DNA from: Semisulcospira habei
Lineage: Eukaryota > Mollusca > Gastropoda > Semisulcospiridae
NCBI GenBank assembly: GCA_036245525.1
Contig: BTPG01000005.1
Location: 114,136,466 to 114,200,465 of the forward strand
Length of the DNA: 64,000 nt
Direction: 5' to 3'
Position numbers and translations under genes: made by a program. Positions 1-10,350 of the stretch are shown here, piece after piece (positions within the stretch are counted from its first letter, which is position 1; each line of letters opens with the position of its first letter). Below the pieces are notes generated by a model that worked only from the letters and a program-made list of their open reading frames with translations, was not told where the DNA came from and did no database searches.

Positions 1-110
1 TTTCAGGCGATGGATGCCTTTCACTGTTCGAGTTTCACGTCGAGCAAGCGACCAGAAGACGGATTCGCGTCGGACGCCGTTTGCTGTATCTGATAAGACA
101 TAAACCCTTA

Positions 111-480
111 GGCTGCCGGCAGCCGTTTGCGTCGCGATGATACCTGCAGTAACTCTCTGGCTGTCGGTAGCGGTTTTTGTCGCGATGATTCCTCACTAAC
201 TCTCTGGCTGTCGGTAGCGGTTTTTGTCGCGATGATTCCTTCACTAACTCTCTGGCTGTCGCCGGTAGCGGTTTTTGTCGCGATGATTCCTTCACTAACT
301 CTCTGGCTGTCGGTAGCGGTTTTTGTCGCGATGATTCGGGCCTTCACCAACTCTCTGGCTGTCGGTAGCGGTTTTTGTCGCGACGATTCCTTCACTCTCT
401 GGCTGTCGATAGCGGTTTTCGTCGCGATGATTCCAGCAGGAATCATCGCGACAAATACCGCTACCGACAGCCAAAGGGTT
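111..480. repeat. Family B palindrome with seven left arms
   Basis: The left arm, carrying CTGGCTGTCGGTAGCGG and TTTTTGTCGCGATGATTCC, is repeated head to tail. Copies start near 111, 159, 206, 254, 305, 357 and 401, so the spacing is 44-52 bp. A single right arm (433-480) closes the last copy into a hairpin and ends in AAAGGGTTAA. The first copy is the most diverged. The linker between copies is TTCACTAACTCT or close to it. Confidence 0.85.
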
Positions 481-1124
481 AAGACAAGTCGTTATTTGTC
501 CGCAACAGAACGACCTAACATCAAACGAATGACGAAAAACGAAGCGTCAACGCGACAACGTGGGGAGAAAGGATACGTCAGACTCTGCCCAAGGACCGAA
601 TGAATTTCTATCATGTGAAGAGTTTTTGTTTGTGTCCTCCCAATAAGCCATCCCGTTTGCATGAGCCACAGACAAGCACAGGATCCAAGCAGGCAATATC
701 TTCTGCTCGCAAAATCTAAAAGTAAACGAAACAAAAGGGATTTTCCTTTCATTTTACAGACTTAACAGTTACCTTTTTGTCTGCGTTTGGCAAAACTTAG
801 TCTCAATTTCGACCAACATCTACTTGTCTGGGTATGAAGAGGTCATCAGATTCGTGTTTCAACCCGAAAGCCTCTCATTCCTCATTAATTCAACGAACGA
901 CGATCTTCACTCAGCAATTTGAGAGGCACGCTTGCGGGGGCACATGAGCATCTATCCCTCTCGTACCCGACTCACGCAAACTGTGTTGTCAATGGTTTTC
1001 CTCCCTTAAAAAAAATCTTCTAGTTCTCGTGAGTCTAGGACACATACTACGCGCGCCCTGAAGCCTTTCCTGGTCAGACCTAATTTCCTGTCCAGAAAGC
1101 GGTCATCCAGACACGCTGCTATCT
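481..1124. other. No recognised gene
   Basis: I see unique-looking sequence only, with one decayed family A scrap at about 920-960 (CACATGAGCATCTATCCCTC). No reading frame here looks like a protein. Confidence 0.5.
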
Positions 1125-1184
1125 GCAAGAGACATAGATTCTCACGAGCCCCTGCAGGGGCACGTGAGAATCTATGCCTCTTGC
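1125..1184. repeat. Family A hairpin
   Basis: The arms GCAAGAGACATAGATTCTCA and TGAGAATCTATGCCTCTTGC face each other across a short CCCTGCAGGGG centre. The central arms have lost a few bases compared with the longest copies. Confidence 0.8.
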
Positions 1185-1320
1185 TGGTCCGAGACCAAGA
1201 TCCTTCATCCCCCTTCAGAGGAAGGTACCGGATTTACTGAAGTCCCAGCGAATGACTAAAGTCTGTGAGCATTGACAGAAGAAGGGTTGACAGTAATTAG
1301 GTCCGATATATAGCGCTGTC

Positions 1321-1372
1321 TACACTGGCTGTCTCCCTCGGCGGTAGCGAATCGAGGGAGACAGCCAATGTG
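1321..1372. repeat. Family G hairpin, short form
   Basis: CACTGGCTGTCTCCCTCG is followed by CGAGGGAGACAGCCAATGTG. The left arm lacks part of the ATTCGCTACC segment that the right arm keeps (GCGGTAGCGAATCG). Both arms carry GGCTGTC/GACAGCC where other copies have GGTTGTC/GACAACC. Confidence 0.7.
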
Positions 1373-1419
1373 AGAGCGGTCAAATCTAGAAGATAGGGGC
1401 CCAGTGTCCATGAAACTGC

Positions 1420-1485
1420 GTGATGTTCTGTGATCACAGGCCAGCGCACTCTAGATCTGTAGGGTCCAAAATCACAGGCCAGCGC
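1420..1485. repeat. Family F remnants, two right-arm ends
   Basis: ATCACAGGCCAGCGC occurs twice (near 1433 and 1471), the second preceded by GGGTCCAAA. It looks like a decayed F element with a duplicated end rather than an intact hairpin. Confidence 0.5.
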
Positions 1486-1567
1486 GGCACGCAATTGTGG
1501 ACAAGAAGAAGAAACTGGCTGTCCAAAGTATCCGTCGATAACAAGATACTACGTTGAGCAGTGTGTC

Positions 1568-1615
1568 AAAATAAATAATAATAATAATACCGTTATTAAT
1601 AATAATTAATAATAC
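1568..1615 (-). repeat. (ATA)n retroposon-like tail
   Basis: AATAATAATAATAATACCGTTATTA matches the start of the tail seen on the SINE at 18418-18836 and near 11741. It is probably an old 3' end of the same retroposon group on the minus strand. No body can be recognised. Confidence 0.35.
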
Positions 1616-1816
1616 CGTCAAGAAACACGCTGAGACTGTGAGTACCAGAAAGAATGTCATTGTCCTTCGCTGACAGAACTCTTGAGAAAAGCAAAAAGTG
1701 GTGATAAAAGGGGATCAAAGTAGTTGATATTGCATAGTAACACACCTAGTGAGCACTGGCGAATTAAGAACAATCTTCTAGTTACAACACTCAACTGAAC
1801 AGTTTAACTTAACTAA

Positions 1817-1997
1817 TTAACTCATTCTACCCCAGGCACACCACATCAAGATATGGATCGACCATGATCGGCCTATGGACGCCAAGCTATTCTGGCATCA
1901 CCCTTGAACTATCATGGTCGATCTGTGTCCTACACTGCAATCTTCAGAGGACAACGGCAAAATGTGGGGATTTCGGTCTGGGGGTACAATGAGTTAA
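1817..1997. mobile_element. Family D TTAA element
   Basis: The element begins TTAACTCATTCTACCCC and ends GGGGTACAATGAGTTAA. The central palindrome is reduced on the left: ATCGACCATGATCGG runs straight into GGACGCCAAGCTATTCTGGC. The right arm is complete to ATCATGGTCGATCTGTGTCC. Confidence 0.75.
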
Positions 1998-2029
1998 CAT
2001 TTTGTGCAAAAAAGTGCAAAAGAAAAGAC

Positions 2030-2199
2030 CAAGAGGCACAGATCCTCATGAGCTCCCGCATTTACGGGGGCTCATGAGGATCTATGCCTCTTGCTGACGC
2101 CTCTTTGAGTCTGTGAACCTTACACGGCTTTGGCTCTTTCGTGATGAATTAACACAGATTTCACAAACACTCGACGTCCACTGGAAGTGAAGGGGTTAA
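2030..2199. mobile_element. Family A element, hairpin plus right flank
   Basis: The hairpin (2030-2094) has a small loop at CGCATTTACGG. Its right flank continues TGACGCC...TTTGAGTC...GATTTCACAAACAC and ends AAGTGAAGGGGTTAA, the family A terminus. The left terminus was not recognised. Confidence 0.75.
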
Positions 2200-2221
2200 C
2201 GAACAGCTCCAATGTACCGTT

Positions 2222-2302
2222 TTAACACATTCGAGGCGTGCTGCATTCAGATACGCGGCTTTATGCCGCGTATAATAATGCGGCTCGTCTCGAATGAGTT
2301 AA
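2222..2302. mobile_element. Family E TTAA hairpin
   Basis: TTAACACATTCGAGGCGTGC opens and CGTCTCGAATGAGTTAA closes an 81-bp palindrome centred on GCGGCTTTATGCCGC. Arms carry several mismatches, so this copy looks older than the one at 2598. Confidence 0.8.
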
Positions 2303-2597
2303 CCGTGTAGGCTACGTCTGTGACGAAACCAGGGCAACGAAATGCTAAGCAGAGTTCTTTGATTCTGAAAAGTCGATGTCGTTTTATCACGCACACGCAA
2401 CCGGGTAAGCAAGATGCTATTCCGCGCTGTCAGCTCCACTAATTTAGTAAAATAATACACCCGGTGCCTGCGTCAAATGCCAAGTTCAACAGACGCACAC
2501 CAACATAAATCCATACAACGCATGGAAAGGTAGCATCCATTATGCAATAATAAGTCGATAAGGAGGACGCCCGAAGAAGACAGTTCAGGAAACGACA

Positions 2598-2679
2598 TTA
2601 AAACTCATTGGAGACGTGCCGCCTCCGGATACGCGGCATAAGCCGCGTATCCGGAGGCGGCACGTCTCCAATGAGTTAA
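2598..2679. mobile_element. Family E TTAA hairpin, near perfect
   Basis: TTAAAACTCATTGGAGACG and CGTCTCCAATGAGTTAA are near-exact complements around GCGGCATAAGCCGC. Both arms share the changes GGAGACG/CGTCTCC and GCCTCCGG/CCGGAGGC, absent from the other E copies. Confidence 0.85.
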
Positions 2680-2706
2680 AAGATCCCACATCCTGATGTT
2701 CCATCT

Positions 2707-2772
2707 GCAAGGGACATAGACTCACACGATCCTCTGCACACGCAGGGGCTCGTGTGAATTTATGTCCCTTGC
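2707..2772. repeat. Family A hairpin with paired arm changes
   Basis: Arms GCAAGGGACATAGACTCACA and TGTGAATTTATGTCCCTTGC share GGGACATA/TATGTCCC and TCACACGA/TCGTGTGA, where most copies have GAGGCATA and TCATGAG. Confidence 0.8.
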
Positions 2773-3059
2773 CTGCTGACATCGGCACCAAGTCACAGTC
2801 CCTGAGGATCCGAGGACTCGATTCATATCAGAATCATGCATTAGGGCAAAAACCAGAGTACAATGTCATTACTGAATGTCACGGGTTCAGCGTCAGTCTT
2901 AAAAGTTAACCAGGTCGAGTTCTTTCGATACTGTTCGGACGTACACGAGGACACAGCATTGCCAGCTAACGCTAAGCGTGCAGCTTCAAGGGCTCGTGAG
3001 AATCAATGCTTCTTGCCTTAACCCTTTGGCGCGTTTTGTCGGAAGGATGAGACTGTCGC
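2773..3059. other. Unique sequence with a family A scrap
   Basis: A decayed family A right arm lies at about 2980-3017 (CTCGTGAGAATCAATGCTTC). It is followed by TTAACCCTTTGGCGCG (3018), a family B-like terminus. Nothing gene-like is visible. Confidence 0.45.
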
Positions 3060-3327
3060 AAGGTACGACCGAAACCGTCAGTTCCAATTATTTTCCAAGG
3101 GAATCCGATTTACAACAGAAAGTCGAAATCTACAAATTCGACTTTTCGACACGAATGCAAAGCAAGCTAGACATAGACGTAAATTCTCATCTGAACCTAT
3201 GCCTCCTAAGTACGGGAGAGGCTGTCTAAAGGTCTGACTGAAGCCGCTGTCACTTCCAATTAGTTTCCAAGAGAATCCGATATAGAAGAGAAAGTCAAAA
3301 TCTGCCAGTTCGACTTTTCGTCACGAA
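3060..3327. repeat. Direct duplication, period about 169 bp
   Basis: The block starting AAGGTACGACCGAAACCGTC (3060) recurs as AAGGTCTGACTGAAGCCGCT (3229). Both copies carry a TTCCAA...GAATCCGAT core and end in TTCGACTTTTCGNCACGAA. Divergence is moderate, so the duplication is old. Confidence 0.65.
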
Positions 3328-3621
3328 ACAAGGATGTCATTCTCGTCCGACTGACGTCTCTCATTCTGCCGGCGATTTGTCAGGCCGGAGAACCCTAGAT
3401 TGAATGGCCGAGAGAAGGGAAGACTCAATAATATCCAGGAATAGGATGGTGAGAACAGTGATACGGAATAAACTACTTTGTCGGCGAATACGTACTGGCC
3501 TAGTCAAGGAACCGACGCAATTGCACCTATGGTTCACAGGGTGAAAGGTTTCTGAAACCTGTATTAACTCAACGTCAAAGAACCACAACCGTCCAAAGAG
3601 CATGAATACAGAGTGGAGTCT

Positions 3622-3665
3622 GCAAGAGGCATAGGCGGGGGCTCATGAGGATCTATGCCTCTTGC
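3622..3665. repeat. Family A hairpin with left arm deleted
   Basis: GCAAGAGGCATAG is joined directly to GCGGGGGCTCATGAGGATCT. The left arm lost its inner half, leaving a nearly complete right arm. Confidence 0.75.
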
Positions 3666-3679
3666 ATTTGGTTTTTGCT

Positions 3680-3905
3680 CGTGGGCCGGCAGTCAAGTTG
3701 TTAATTCGGGGGCCACAAAGGAGCACTGACATAAGGCCTGATGCTACCATTGGCTGACGGGGAAAAGTTAAGTTGGGGCTTAACATAACGTAAGGTGATT
3801 TCATAGACGCCGCACCGAAAACGCTCACAACAAATCTGAAACTAGCTGGGTTCGAACCCAAGACGTTTCGGACGACAGTCCAAATTTAACACCTGAGCTC
3901 CCCCT
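3680..3905 (-). mobile_element. tRNA-derived SINE
   Basis: Read on the minus strand, a tRNA-like head begins near 3905 with GGGGGAGCTCAGGTGTTAAA (A-box region) and then has CTTGGGTTCGAACCCAGC (B box). The acceptor stem does not pair, so this is not a working tRNA gene. The body runs down to the family A scrap at 3665. No clear tail was found, so the 3' limit is uncertain. Confidence 0.55.
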
Positions 3906-3910
3906 GGTTG

Positions 3911-4255
3911 ATGGAGATCTGTGGCTTCTGACCAGAACACAGCTCTTCGCAGCGAAGTACATCAGTCAACAGACAAACTTGCTAAGGCGCGTATACTCCT
4001 GATCAACCAACAAGACGATAAGATTCCTGTTGCCAGTTTTCATCCAACTCATCATCTTCTATAACTGCTCATCCCCGAGGGTCGGAGCTTCTCTCGTCCC
4101 GCAACTGGTGCGGTGGAAAAGTCGGATCGGAAAAGAGTGCCGGCTAATAACCCGAGCTCTGAAGTAGGGGTTTCGGCCTCATCACCACTGTCCACTCAGC
4201 CTCCTTGGCCTACTTCCTCAGAGAAGCACAGACCTTCGCACAAAGACTGACCCCT
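3911..4255. other. No recognised feature
   Basis: Unique-looking sequence. I see no repeat arm, no tail and no convincing coding frame. Confidence 0.45.
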
Positions 4256-4259
4256 ACCA

Positions 4260-4465
4260 GCAAGAGGCGTAGATCTTTATGAGCCCATGAAGATGTATGC
4301 CTCTTGCAAAAAGAAATGATTTGATATAAACTCCATCTGTCTTACTGACCACGGCCATCTACCTATGAAGAACTTGAGATAAACTGGAAAGGTGAAGTCT
4401 ATGTGGCGCATAAGTCCTCATGAGCCCCTGCAACTACAAGAGCTGATGGGGGTCTACGTTTCTTG
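4260..4465. repeat. Two decayed family A hairpins
   Basis: The first (4260-4307) keeps CAAGAGGCGTAGATCTTTAT and ATGTATGCCTCTTGC but lacks the GC-rich centre. The second (4409-4465) is scrambled: CATAAGTCCTCATGAGCCCC then GGGGGTCTACGTTTCTTG. Confidence 0.6.
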
Positions 4466-4879
4466 AACGAGCTCAGGACTAGATGTAAAGTCCATCTGAT
4501 CCCACCGACCGAGGAATCGAGAGCCGGCCCGCATACTAATATCGGGAAAAGAAGCGGAGAATCAGAGAACTGGGCAAATATTTGGACTCTTTCAAAGGAA
4601 TAAGTCTGTCCAGGGAGTAGTTCTAGGAAGTGAGTAAGTACTTTTACGGAAAACAGCGTCCTTTGTACTGCATTCAGGCAAAAATAGCCCTGTATTGTAG
4701 ACAATAATTTGAGTCGTATGATGGCAATCAAGAAAAGATGATGATTGAACTTAACGTCACACAACAGCCGGACGTGCTGCATGCTGTGAAAAAAAAAAAA
4801 AAAAAACACAGACATGATGTCGCCACGGTCAATACATTAATAACTACACATGGGCTTCAAGCTAAGACCGTTTACACAC

Positions 4880-5065
4880 TCCATTCAGGCTACGGCAGTG
4901 CAGACGTGGAGAGTTTTAAAGGCAATACGGTGATGACAAAGGTAGACAGAACACATGCCCGTATGAGAAAAACCCCCGTGGGTGACTGTGACCCTGGAAC
5001 TAAAATACTAACCCACCAGTCCCAGGCAGCCGGTGGGGACAGAAAGAAACTAAACGGATGTATAG
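4880..5065 (-). mobile_element. Diverged copy of the ~400-bp retroelement
   Basis: GGTAGACAGAACACATGCCC, GTGACCCTGGAACTAAAA and CCGGTGGGGACAGAAA match, in order, the elements at 19512-19915 and 38250-38626. Only the part distal to the tail is present. An A17 run (4790-4806) lies just before it. Confidence 0.6.
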
Positions 5066-5149
5066 AAAACTGCCACACATTACTCGTGTCAAGGCACGGT
5101 CATTCGGTGATGATGAGTACGTTCAGCTGCTAAACGTTAGCCACGTACC

Positions 5150-5544
5150 CCTGCCGCATACTGAATGAACTGCAGGGGTAGCCTCATGAGCCATGAAAAT
5201 CTATGCCCCTTGCTAAAACCACTGTTTTTATTTTTTTTAAATAATTCTTTTAATGTCTTTGTTTAATTTTTTTTAAAACAAATTATGGTTTGGGATCTTT
5301 AACGCTGAACTGACCACGATTTAAAACGCACAATCTTCGTCCACCATCAGTGAAGGCGTGACACTGTTGGTGGACAGACCCAGAAGGTGACTGCCAAGCG
5401 TGTAAAGTGCAGAGAACAGCCAATCCCCCCGCCCCCTCCCCCCTCCCACCCCTCAATCCTTACTTTCAGTTGCCACTTCCAGTCACGTAAAGATACGTAG
5501 CAAAAATGAGTGCTTGTTTTGTATGTCTTGCCTGGAAAATGGTT
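5150..5544. other. Family A scrap and low-complexity DNA
   Basis: A family A right-hand scrap lies at 5168-5214 (CTCATGAGCC...ATCTATGCCCCTTGC). T-rich (5221-5285) and C-rich (5425-5455) tracts follow. AAGGTGACTGCCAAGCGTGT near 5383 is a family S end. Confidence 0.5.
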
Positions 5545-5758
5545 TTAACTCATTCAGCCCGACGGCCGTATTTCCCAAATTTTGGAGGCGTCATCTACCG
5601 ACTATGCACCAGCTGCAGGAGATGGGTCGGCCATGATAATTCAAGGGTAGTGCCAGATTAGCTTGGCGCCTGACGGCGCCAACCTAATCTGGCACTACCC
5701 TTGAATTATCATGACCGACCCATCTCCTGCTGTAGGGCGTCGGGGGTGAATGGGTTAA
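5545..5758. mobile_element. Family C TTAA element, full length
   Basis: It begins TTAACTCATTCAGCCC and ends GGTGAATGGGTTAA. The outer left region has CCCAAATTTTGGAGGCGTC. The inner palindrome has GGAGATGGGTCGGCCATGAT facing ATCATGACCGACCCATCTCC around GGCGCCTGACGGCGCC. The change GGGTCG/CGACCC is present in both arms. Its 214 bp is the best view of a complete C element here. Confidence 0.88.
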
Positions 5759-5984
5759 TGTTAGAAAATTATGTTGTAACTGTCGCGACAAAATCTTCAG
5801 TTTCCTGAGAGAGTCCCAACATTTCCAGCAAGGTCTGAGTATTTGCAGACCTTGTGAATTTTACTGTTTTGACCTTTTTGAAGAGTCTGTAGACATATCT
5901 CTAAAATACTTGTACGACATTTTAACCTGAAATAATTAAAATATATATTTACTTCTTGTCTTACAACCTTTATTTTAGTTTGGC

Positions 5985-6057
5985 TGGCAAGATTTTTACC
6001 CTTCCCGCCGTGAGATGGCCTTAGTCGCCTGCTCGGTGTTAAACCCAAATAACTAAC
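5985..6057 (+). mobile_element. SINE 3' end
   Basis: CGCCGTGAGATGGCCTTAGT is followed by CGCCTGCTCGGTGTTAAACC and CAAATAACTAACT. This is the characteristic end of a widespread molluscan short retroposon. The body upstream is AT-rich and not recognised. Similar ends lie near 47,920 and 57,605. Confidence 0.5.
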
Positions 6058-6468
6058 TCTGTAACTGTTTTTGCTAAGCGTGTTTCTTTCTTCATTAGGA
6101 TGTTCTCTGTTGGTCAGATTGAACAGTGCTCAACAGACGAATCAAGTGGCTAATGCATTGCAGCGGGCAACTTTTAAAAAACGAGTCCTAGTGCTCTGGA
6201 ATATTAAAAGGGGATGTCTGTTGCATGGCATGTGCCAAGAACGACTTTCTGCTTAGAATTGAGACTAAACGTTTACGCCGTCTTCTCTTGGCATTTTAAG
6301 TTTCCTTCAAATTAAAGTGCCTAACCTCGCCTAGTAGAAGGCGGCCCGAGCTGCCGGCTCCACTTCTAACAGCAATAAATAAGTTATTGCTAAATGTTCT
6401 TTCGAGATTGGGTTTACGTGTATGATATACTGCAACTGAACATGACAGCTCCCAAGATCAACCAAACT
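6058..6468. other. No gene; short family S piece
   Basis: GCTAAGCGTGTTTCTTTCTT at about 6073-6092 is a family S end. The remainder is unique-looking and non-coding as far as I can tell. Confidence 0.45.
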
Positions 6469-6531
6469 GCAAGAGGTATAGACCCTCATGAGCCCCGCGT
6501 TGCGGGGCTCATGAGGATCTATGCCTCTTGC
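6469..6531. repeat. Family A hairpin
   Basis: Arms GCAAGAGGTATAGACCCTCA and TGAGGATCTATGCCTCTTGC close on CCCCGCGTTGCGGGG. Two arm mismatches only. Confidence 0.85.
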
Positions 6532-7030
6532 TGAGTGCCGGACACCACTTTGCATCCGTGTTCCATGGACGAATGAAGTCCTTTAACGCCGAGCTTTAAA
6601 CAATACTTCATAATACAATCTGGCAGAGAAATGGCTAAAAGATAAGGTCTGCGTGATCTACGAGTGAAATATTTATGTTGCTAGTGCCTCAAACTTCTGG
6701 ACACTGACTTGGGCTTATACTATAAGAAACAATAAAATTCGTTTCTAGCACGAGAAGCACTTTCTCGTTTCCTTACACAAACCCGATCGAGGAGTAAAAC
6801 TGGAAACAATTCTGCCCAATGCATGCATTACATCGCATTTGGAAAAGTACACCGCGGCGATTCGACGGAATTTGAGGAACGTGTCTTGAGAATGTTGACA
6901 GGGCTCTTTGAGGATCGCTCAATCCATAAACTTCCACAACAGCACGTGAGTGCACGCGAAGTGGGAAATTAGAGCGCTCGCTCGTAGCACGTGCCGGGGA
7001 ACTACAACTAGGGCACGGCACAAACGTCGT
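6532..7030. other. No recognised feature
   Basis: Unique-looking sequence. No repeat arm or plausible exon was found. Confidence 0.45.
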
Positions 7031-7033
7031 ATT

Positions 7034-7101
7034 GTGTGCTGGTATGTGATTGTAGGCTTACGGCCTGGAGCCGTAAGGAGCAGAATCGTGATCAACACAA
7101 A
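7034..7101. repeat. Family F hairpin, decayed
   Basis: GTGTGCTGGTATGTGATTGT faces CAGAATCGTGATCAACACAA. The centre GGCTTACGGC / GCCGTAAGG is intact. Confidence 0.6.
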
Positions 7102-7252
7102 ATGATAGATCTCGTCGGCGACGGTAGGTGTAGGCAGAACCCGGAATAATACTTACAATTTCGACCCGTTTTAAAGAGAGGAACCGATTCCCAAGCGTCA
7201 ACAGCAGATGCAGGGCCGCGGCACACTGATCTACGCTTCTTGTGTCACGTTT

Positions 7253-7374
7253 TTAACCCTTTGGGTGTCGGTAGCGGCTTTTGTCGCGATGATTCCTGCA
7301 GGATGTCAGAGTGTTGTTATTCCTGCAGGAATCATCGCGACTAAAACCGCTACGGCCGACAGCCAAAGGGTTAA
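7253..7374. mobile_element. Family B TTAA element
   Basis: TTAACCCTTTGGGTGTCGG opens and CCGACAGCCAAAGGGTTAA closes the palindrome. A 25-bp insert (ATGTCAGAGTGTTGTTA region) sits between two CCTGCAGGA motifs at the centre, so this copy has a larger loop than the others. Confidence 0.85.
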
Positions 7375-7481
7375 CTTTGAGTTCGTCTGAGGGAATAACC
7401 TGGGATTACTCTCTCGCAACGAACTTGACGGATCATTTCCTACATAAGCGACTGTATAGTTAGTCCAAGGGAAATGGACCG

Positions 7482-7715
7482 ACCATGATAGTGCAAGAGT
7501 TGTGCATGACTAGCTTGGCGCCTGGGAAGGCGCCATGCTAATCAGGCACAACCCTTAATCTATCATTGTCTAATGGAGCCAGCGTCCGCATCTGACCCAT
7601 GTCATTTGGCAACAGTGCAAACCACGAGGTATGGCCTTTATCACAAACGTATCATCCAACATAAACTGTTATTTATTGCCATGGCCAGGCGCCGAGCTAA
7701 TCAGGCACTAAAGAA
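7482..7715. repeat. Family C hairpin and a detached arm
   Basis: GACCGACCATGATAGTGCAA faces CTTAATCTATCATTGTC around GGCGCCTGGGAAGGCGCC (7482-7570). A second right-arm scrap, GGCGCCGAGCTAATCAGGCA, lies at 7688-7707. Outer TTAA ends were not found. Confidence 0.6.
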
Positions 7716-8040
7716 CCTATCAAAAAGTCAGTCCACCTTCCCGGCTCGACATAATGCTCCCTTGTCTTTAGTGGCCACGTATGTCCTGTCCTGACCGTTA
7801 TGAGCAGGTTTGACTGTGCAGTATATGGCGTTTGGCAGCTATAACACGCTACAAAGAGGGCGACCTTTTTTCACCAGCGAAACATCAATCAATATTTATT
7901 GCGGGCACCCTGGTAAACGTCTGGTGGGACATGTGCACACATAAGGATCCGATACATTTATATGCAATTCCATCCCACAGCATGCCCACTTCCATATATG
8001 CAAAAGGCAATAATGATGCTCGCGTGAAATCCTGTCATCT

Positions 8041-8096
8041 GCAAGAGACGCGGATTCGCATGCGGCTGCAGGGGCTCATGAGAATGTGTCTCTTGC
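8041..8096. repeat. Family A hairpin, damaged
   Basis: GCAAGAGACGCGGATTCGCA and GAGAATGTGTCTCTTGC survive around GGCTGCAGGGGCTCATGA. Confidence 0.65.
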
Positions 8097-8970
8097 TTAA
8101 TGAGATCTGTTACATGAGTTCCTCATACAGAGTGGGTATCAGGTTTTTTAAGTGTATGGTGGTGGGATATGCTAAAGGACACGATCACCCACGGTCCTCT
8201 GCATCATGTCTAGCGAATATGCCAGCACTGATCCGATGTTACGCATTAGCTATAACAATGTCACGGCAACACGCGGCCATCAGGCCATTACACATCATGA
8301 AAGCTGGACAAAGCCAATTTTTTTTTTAAGAATGTGCAGATGGTAAATTCGATCTGTGGCGCCCAAATAGGCCTAAATAGTAAAACTCTATCAAAGAGTG
8401 AAATAAGTGTATTTCACAACTTGGTTATCTTAAACGTGGTCATATATCTCTTGTCAGCAGATCTGTGACATCGGACCGTACGTCCTCGAGCTATCAGCTC
8501 TGAAATCACCAGACCACCATATACAGACTTTCCACAGGGGTGAGAGGGAATAAACAGCAAGAACAACAAAAAACAACAACAACGAAAATGGTGGGGGTGC
8601 TTGTAGGACAAGAAATAATAATGTAACAAGGCAAGTAAGATCTTGTGATTTATGTCTCATTTGTTTAAAACATGACACAAAACAGAAAGCAGTCCATATC
8701 TTGCACGTTTTAAGCGTTTTATATTTATATGTAAAAATTTAAAAAAAAACCACAGAAATGATCCTGGCAAGCAGGAAAAAAGGGATTTCCGTTAAAAAAA
8801 GGAAAAAATGGAAGCTCAATAACGCATCTTCGTAAGCAGCCCTTAGGCTTTCAACCGCTCAGTCACAAAACCATCGCATATTCATAGCTCTGTTGAAACA
8901 TTCATAAACCAAATGAGATTAGTGTTGTTTCCCCTTATATCGAATTCTGTTAATCTGTTTGAAACGCCAT
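8097..8970. other. No recognised feature
   Basis: AT-rich, unique-looking sequence. I found no convincing repeat arm and no protein-like frame. Confidence 0.4.
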
Positions 8971-9085
8971 TATACGACAAAAGCCAGTTTGTCTATTTTG
9001 GGAGGAAAAGCGCGATTTTTATTTTCATAAAATGAAAGCCGTGCTTTTTTTACTTCCCAAAATAGACATGCTGGCTTTTGTCATA
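8971..9085. mobile_element. Family L inverted-repeat element
   Basis: TATACGACAAAAGCCAGTTT and TGTCTATTTTGGGAGG face CTTCCCAAAATAGACATGC and GGCTTTTGTCATATAC. The centre has TTTTCATAAAATGAAA. Ends carry TATA, which would fit a TA-type target, but this is weak evidence. Confidence 0.65.
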
Positions 9086-9156
9086 TACTGACAAGCAACA
9101 AAAATGCGACATTTTTTTCAAATGTCGCATTTCTTTAGTTCGTCAGTATATAACGG
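9086..9156. mobile_element. Family M palindrome abutting family L
   Basis: TACTGACAAGCAACAAAAAT and GCGACATTT face AAATGTCGC and ATTTCTTTAGTTCGTCAGTA. It starts where the L element stops and is flanked by TATA on both sides, consistent with a Tc1/mariner-like MITE. Confidence 0.6.
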
Positions 9157-9351
9157 TAGAAAGTGTATACTCCCCTTCCCATGCGGACTGACTTCAAAAC
9201 CAAGACTCTAAACAGCAGTGATGAAGCACGCTAAGCTTTTCGACAGAAAACACAAAGAAGCTCCCAAATCCTCCAAGATCATGTGGAGTTCATAGAATTC
9301 TAAACACCCACTGACCCCCTCCGCCGGAGAAACAAATACTCAGATCAGGCC

Positions 9352-9533
9352 AGCAAGAGGTATAGACTAATCTTTATAAGCCGCAGCTGCTGATGAGTGG
9401 AAAATCAAATGAGGAAAACTCGCGGATGTAAGGCCTCCTCCGGAGAAACAAAGAACCAAATGCGGCTTGCAAGAGGTATAGATCTTCATGAGACCCCGCT
9501 AATGCGGAGGCCCATGAAGATCCATACCGCTTG
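9352..9533. repeat. Family A: left-arm scrap, then damaged hairpin
   Basis: GCAAGAGGTATAGACTAATC begins a truncated copy near 9352. A second, GCAAGAGGTATAGATCTTCA with CATGAAGATCCATACCGCTTG, spans 9469-9533. The second keeps TCTTCATG/CATGAAGA paired. Confidence 0.65.
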
Positions 9534-10350
9534 TAGATGAGTGGAACTTGAAATGAGAAAAAAATCGTGTGGATCCAAGGCATCGCACTAATTAGTGAAC
9601 AGTGCGGGGCCCGGCTTCTGAGACTGCCTGCAGCTTTTGATGTACGGGTTTGATCCGGAGAGACAGTTTCCCTAACACCCACCAGACGATAGACGAGACC
9701 AAAACTCATTCCTGGGTACTTCCCATTTTAAGTCGCTATTCTGGGACAACACGCACATTCTGTGTGGTAATGGTAATTATGTATTTTAGTCAGTAGAGGT
9801 CACCTCGAAGATAGTACACAAAGTCGACAATAACAACTCTCGTAAGAGTTCTCCACTATATCTGTATGTAAATCAGTTGGTCGCGCTTCTAACTTGGGAA
9901 ACAGCAACAAAGCCATTCTGCACGTTGAAGGCAAAAGACAGCAAGTATTTTTTGTGTGTGTGAAATGCACGATTTTCATGGTATACAATGAAAACCTTGC
10001 TTTTCACAAACATGAATTTACGAATTTTGCCCTCACGTGTCAGAATTAGGTCTCTGGGCAGATTTATCATGTAAATCCGAAGTTCATTGTATCAGTAATT
10101 CTTAAAAACTCAAGTGATATTGATTATTCTTTTGTCCAAGGCAATCAGCGTGAGAAACCATTCACAGCCGAAAGTTCGTAAGTCATCGAACATTTAGTGA
10201 AGATCTTCCATAATGACTAGCCACAGCTTCTTGTCAAAGATCAGAAATGCCAGTCAAGGAAAAGGGATTATCAGTGCAGCCAAAAAACAAACAAACAAAA
10301 GTTTCACGTTACATATTACAATTAACCCCATAAAATTAATACACTAAACA
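9534..10350. other. No gene; family L scrap
   Basis: A family L centre lies at about 9955-10030 (CGATTTTCATGGTATACAAT, CTTTTCACAAACATGAATTT). The rest is unique-looking. Confidence 0.45.

Noticed and set aside
35..603. Long open frames on both strands at the window start
   Set aside because: They follow the 44-52 bp arm repeat of family B; both strands stay open because the sequence lacks stops, not because it codes.
3843..3905. tRNA gene from a perfect GGTTCGAACCC
   Set aside because: The 5' and 3' ends do not pair; better explained as a SINE head.
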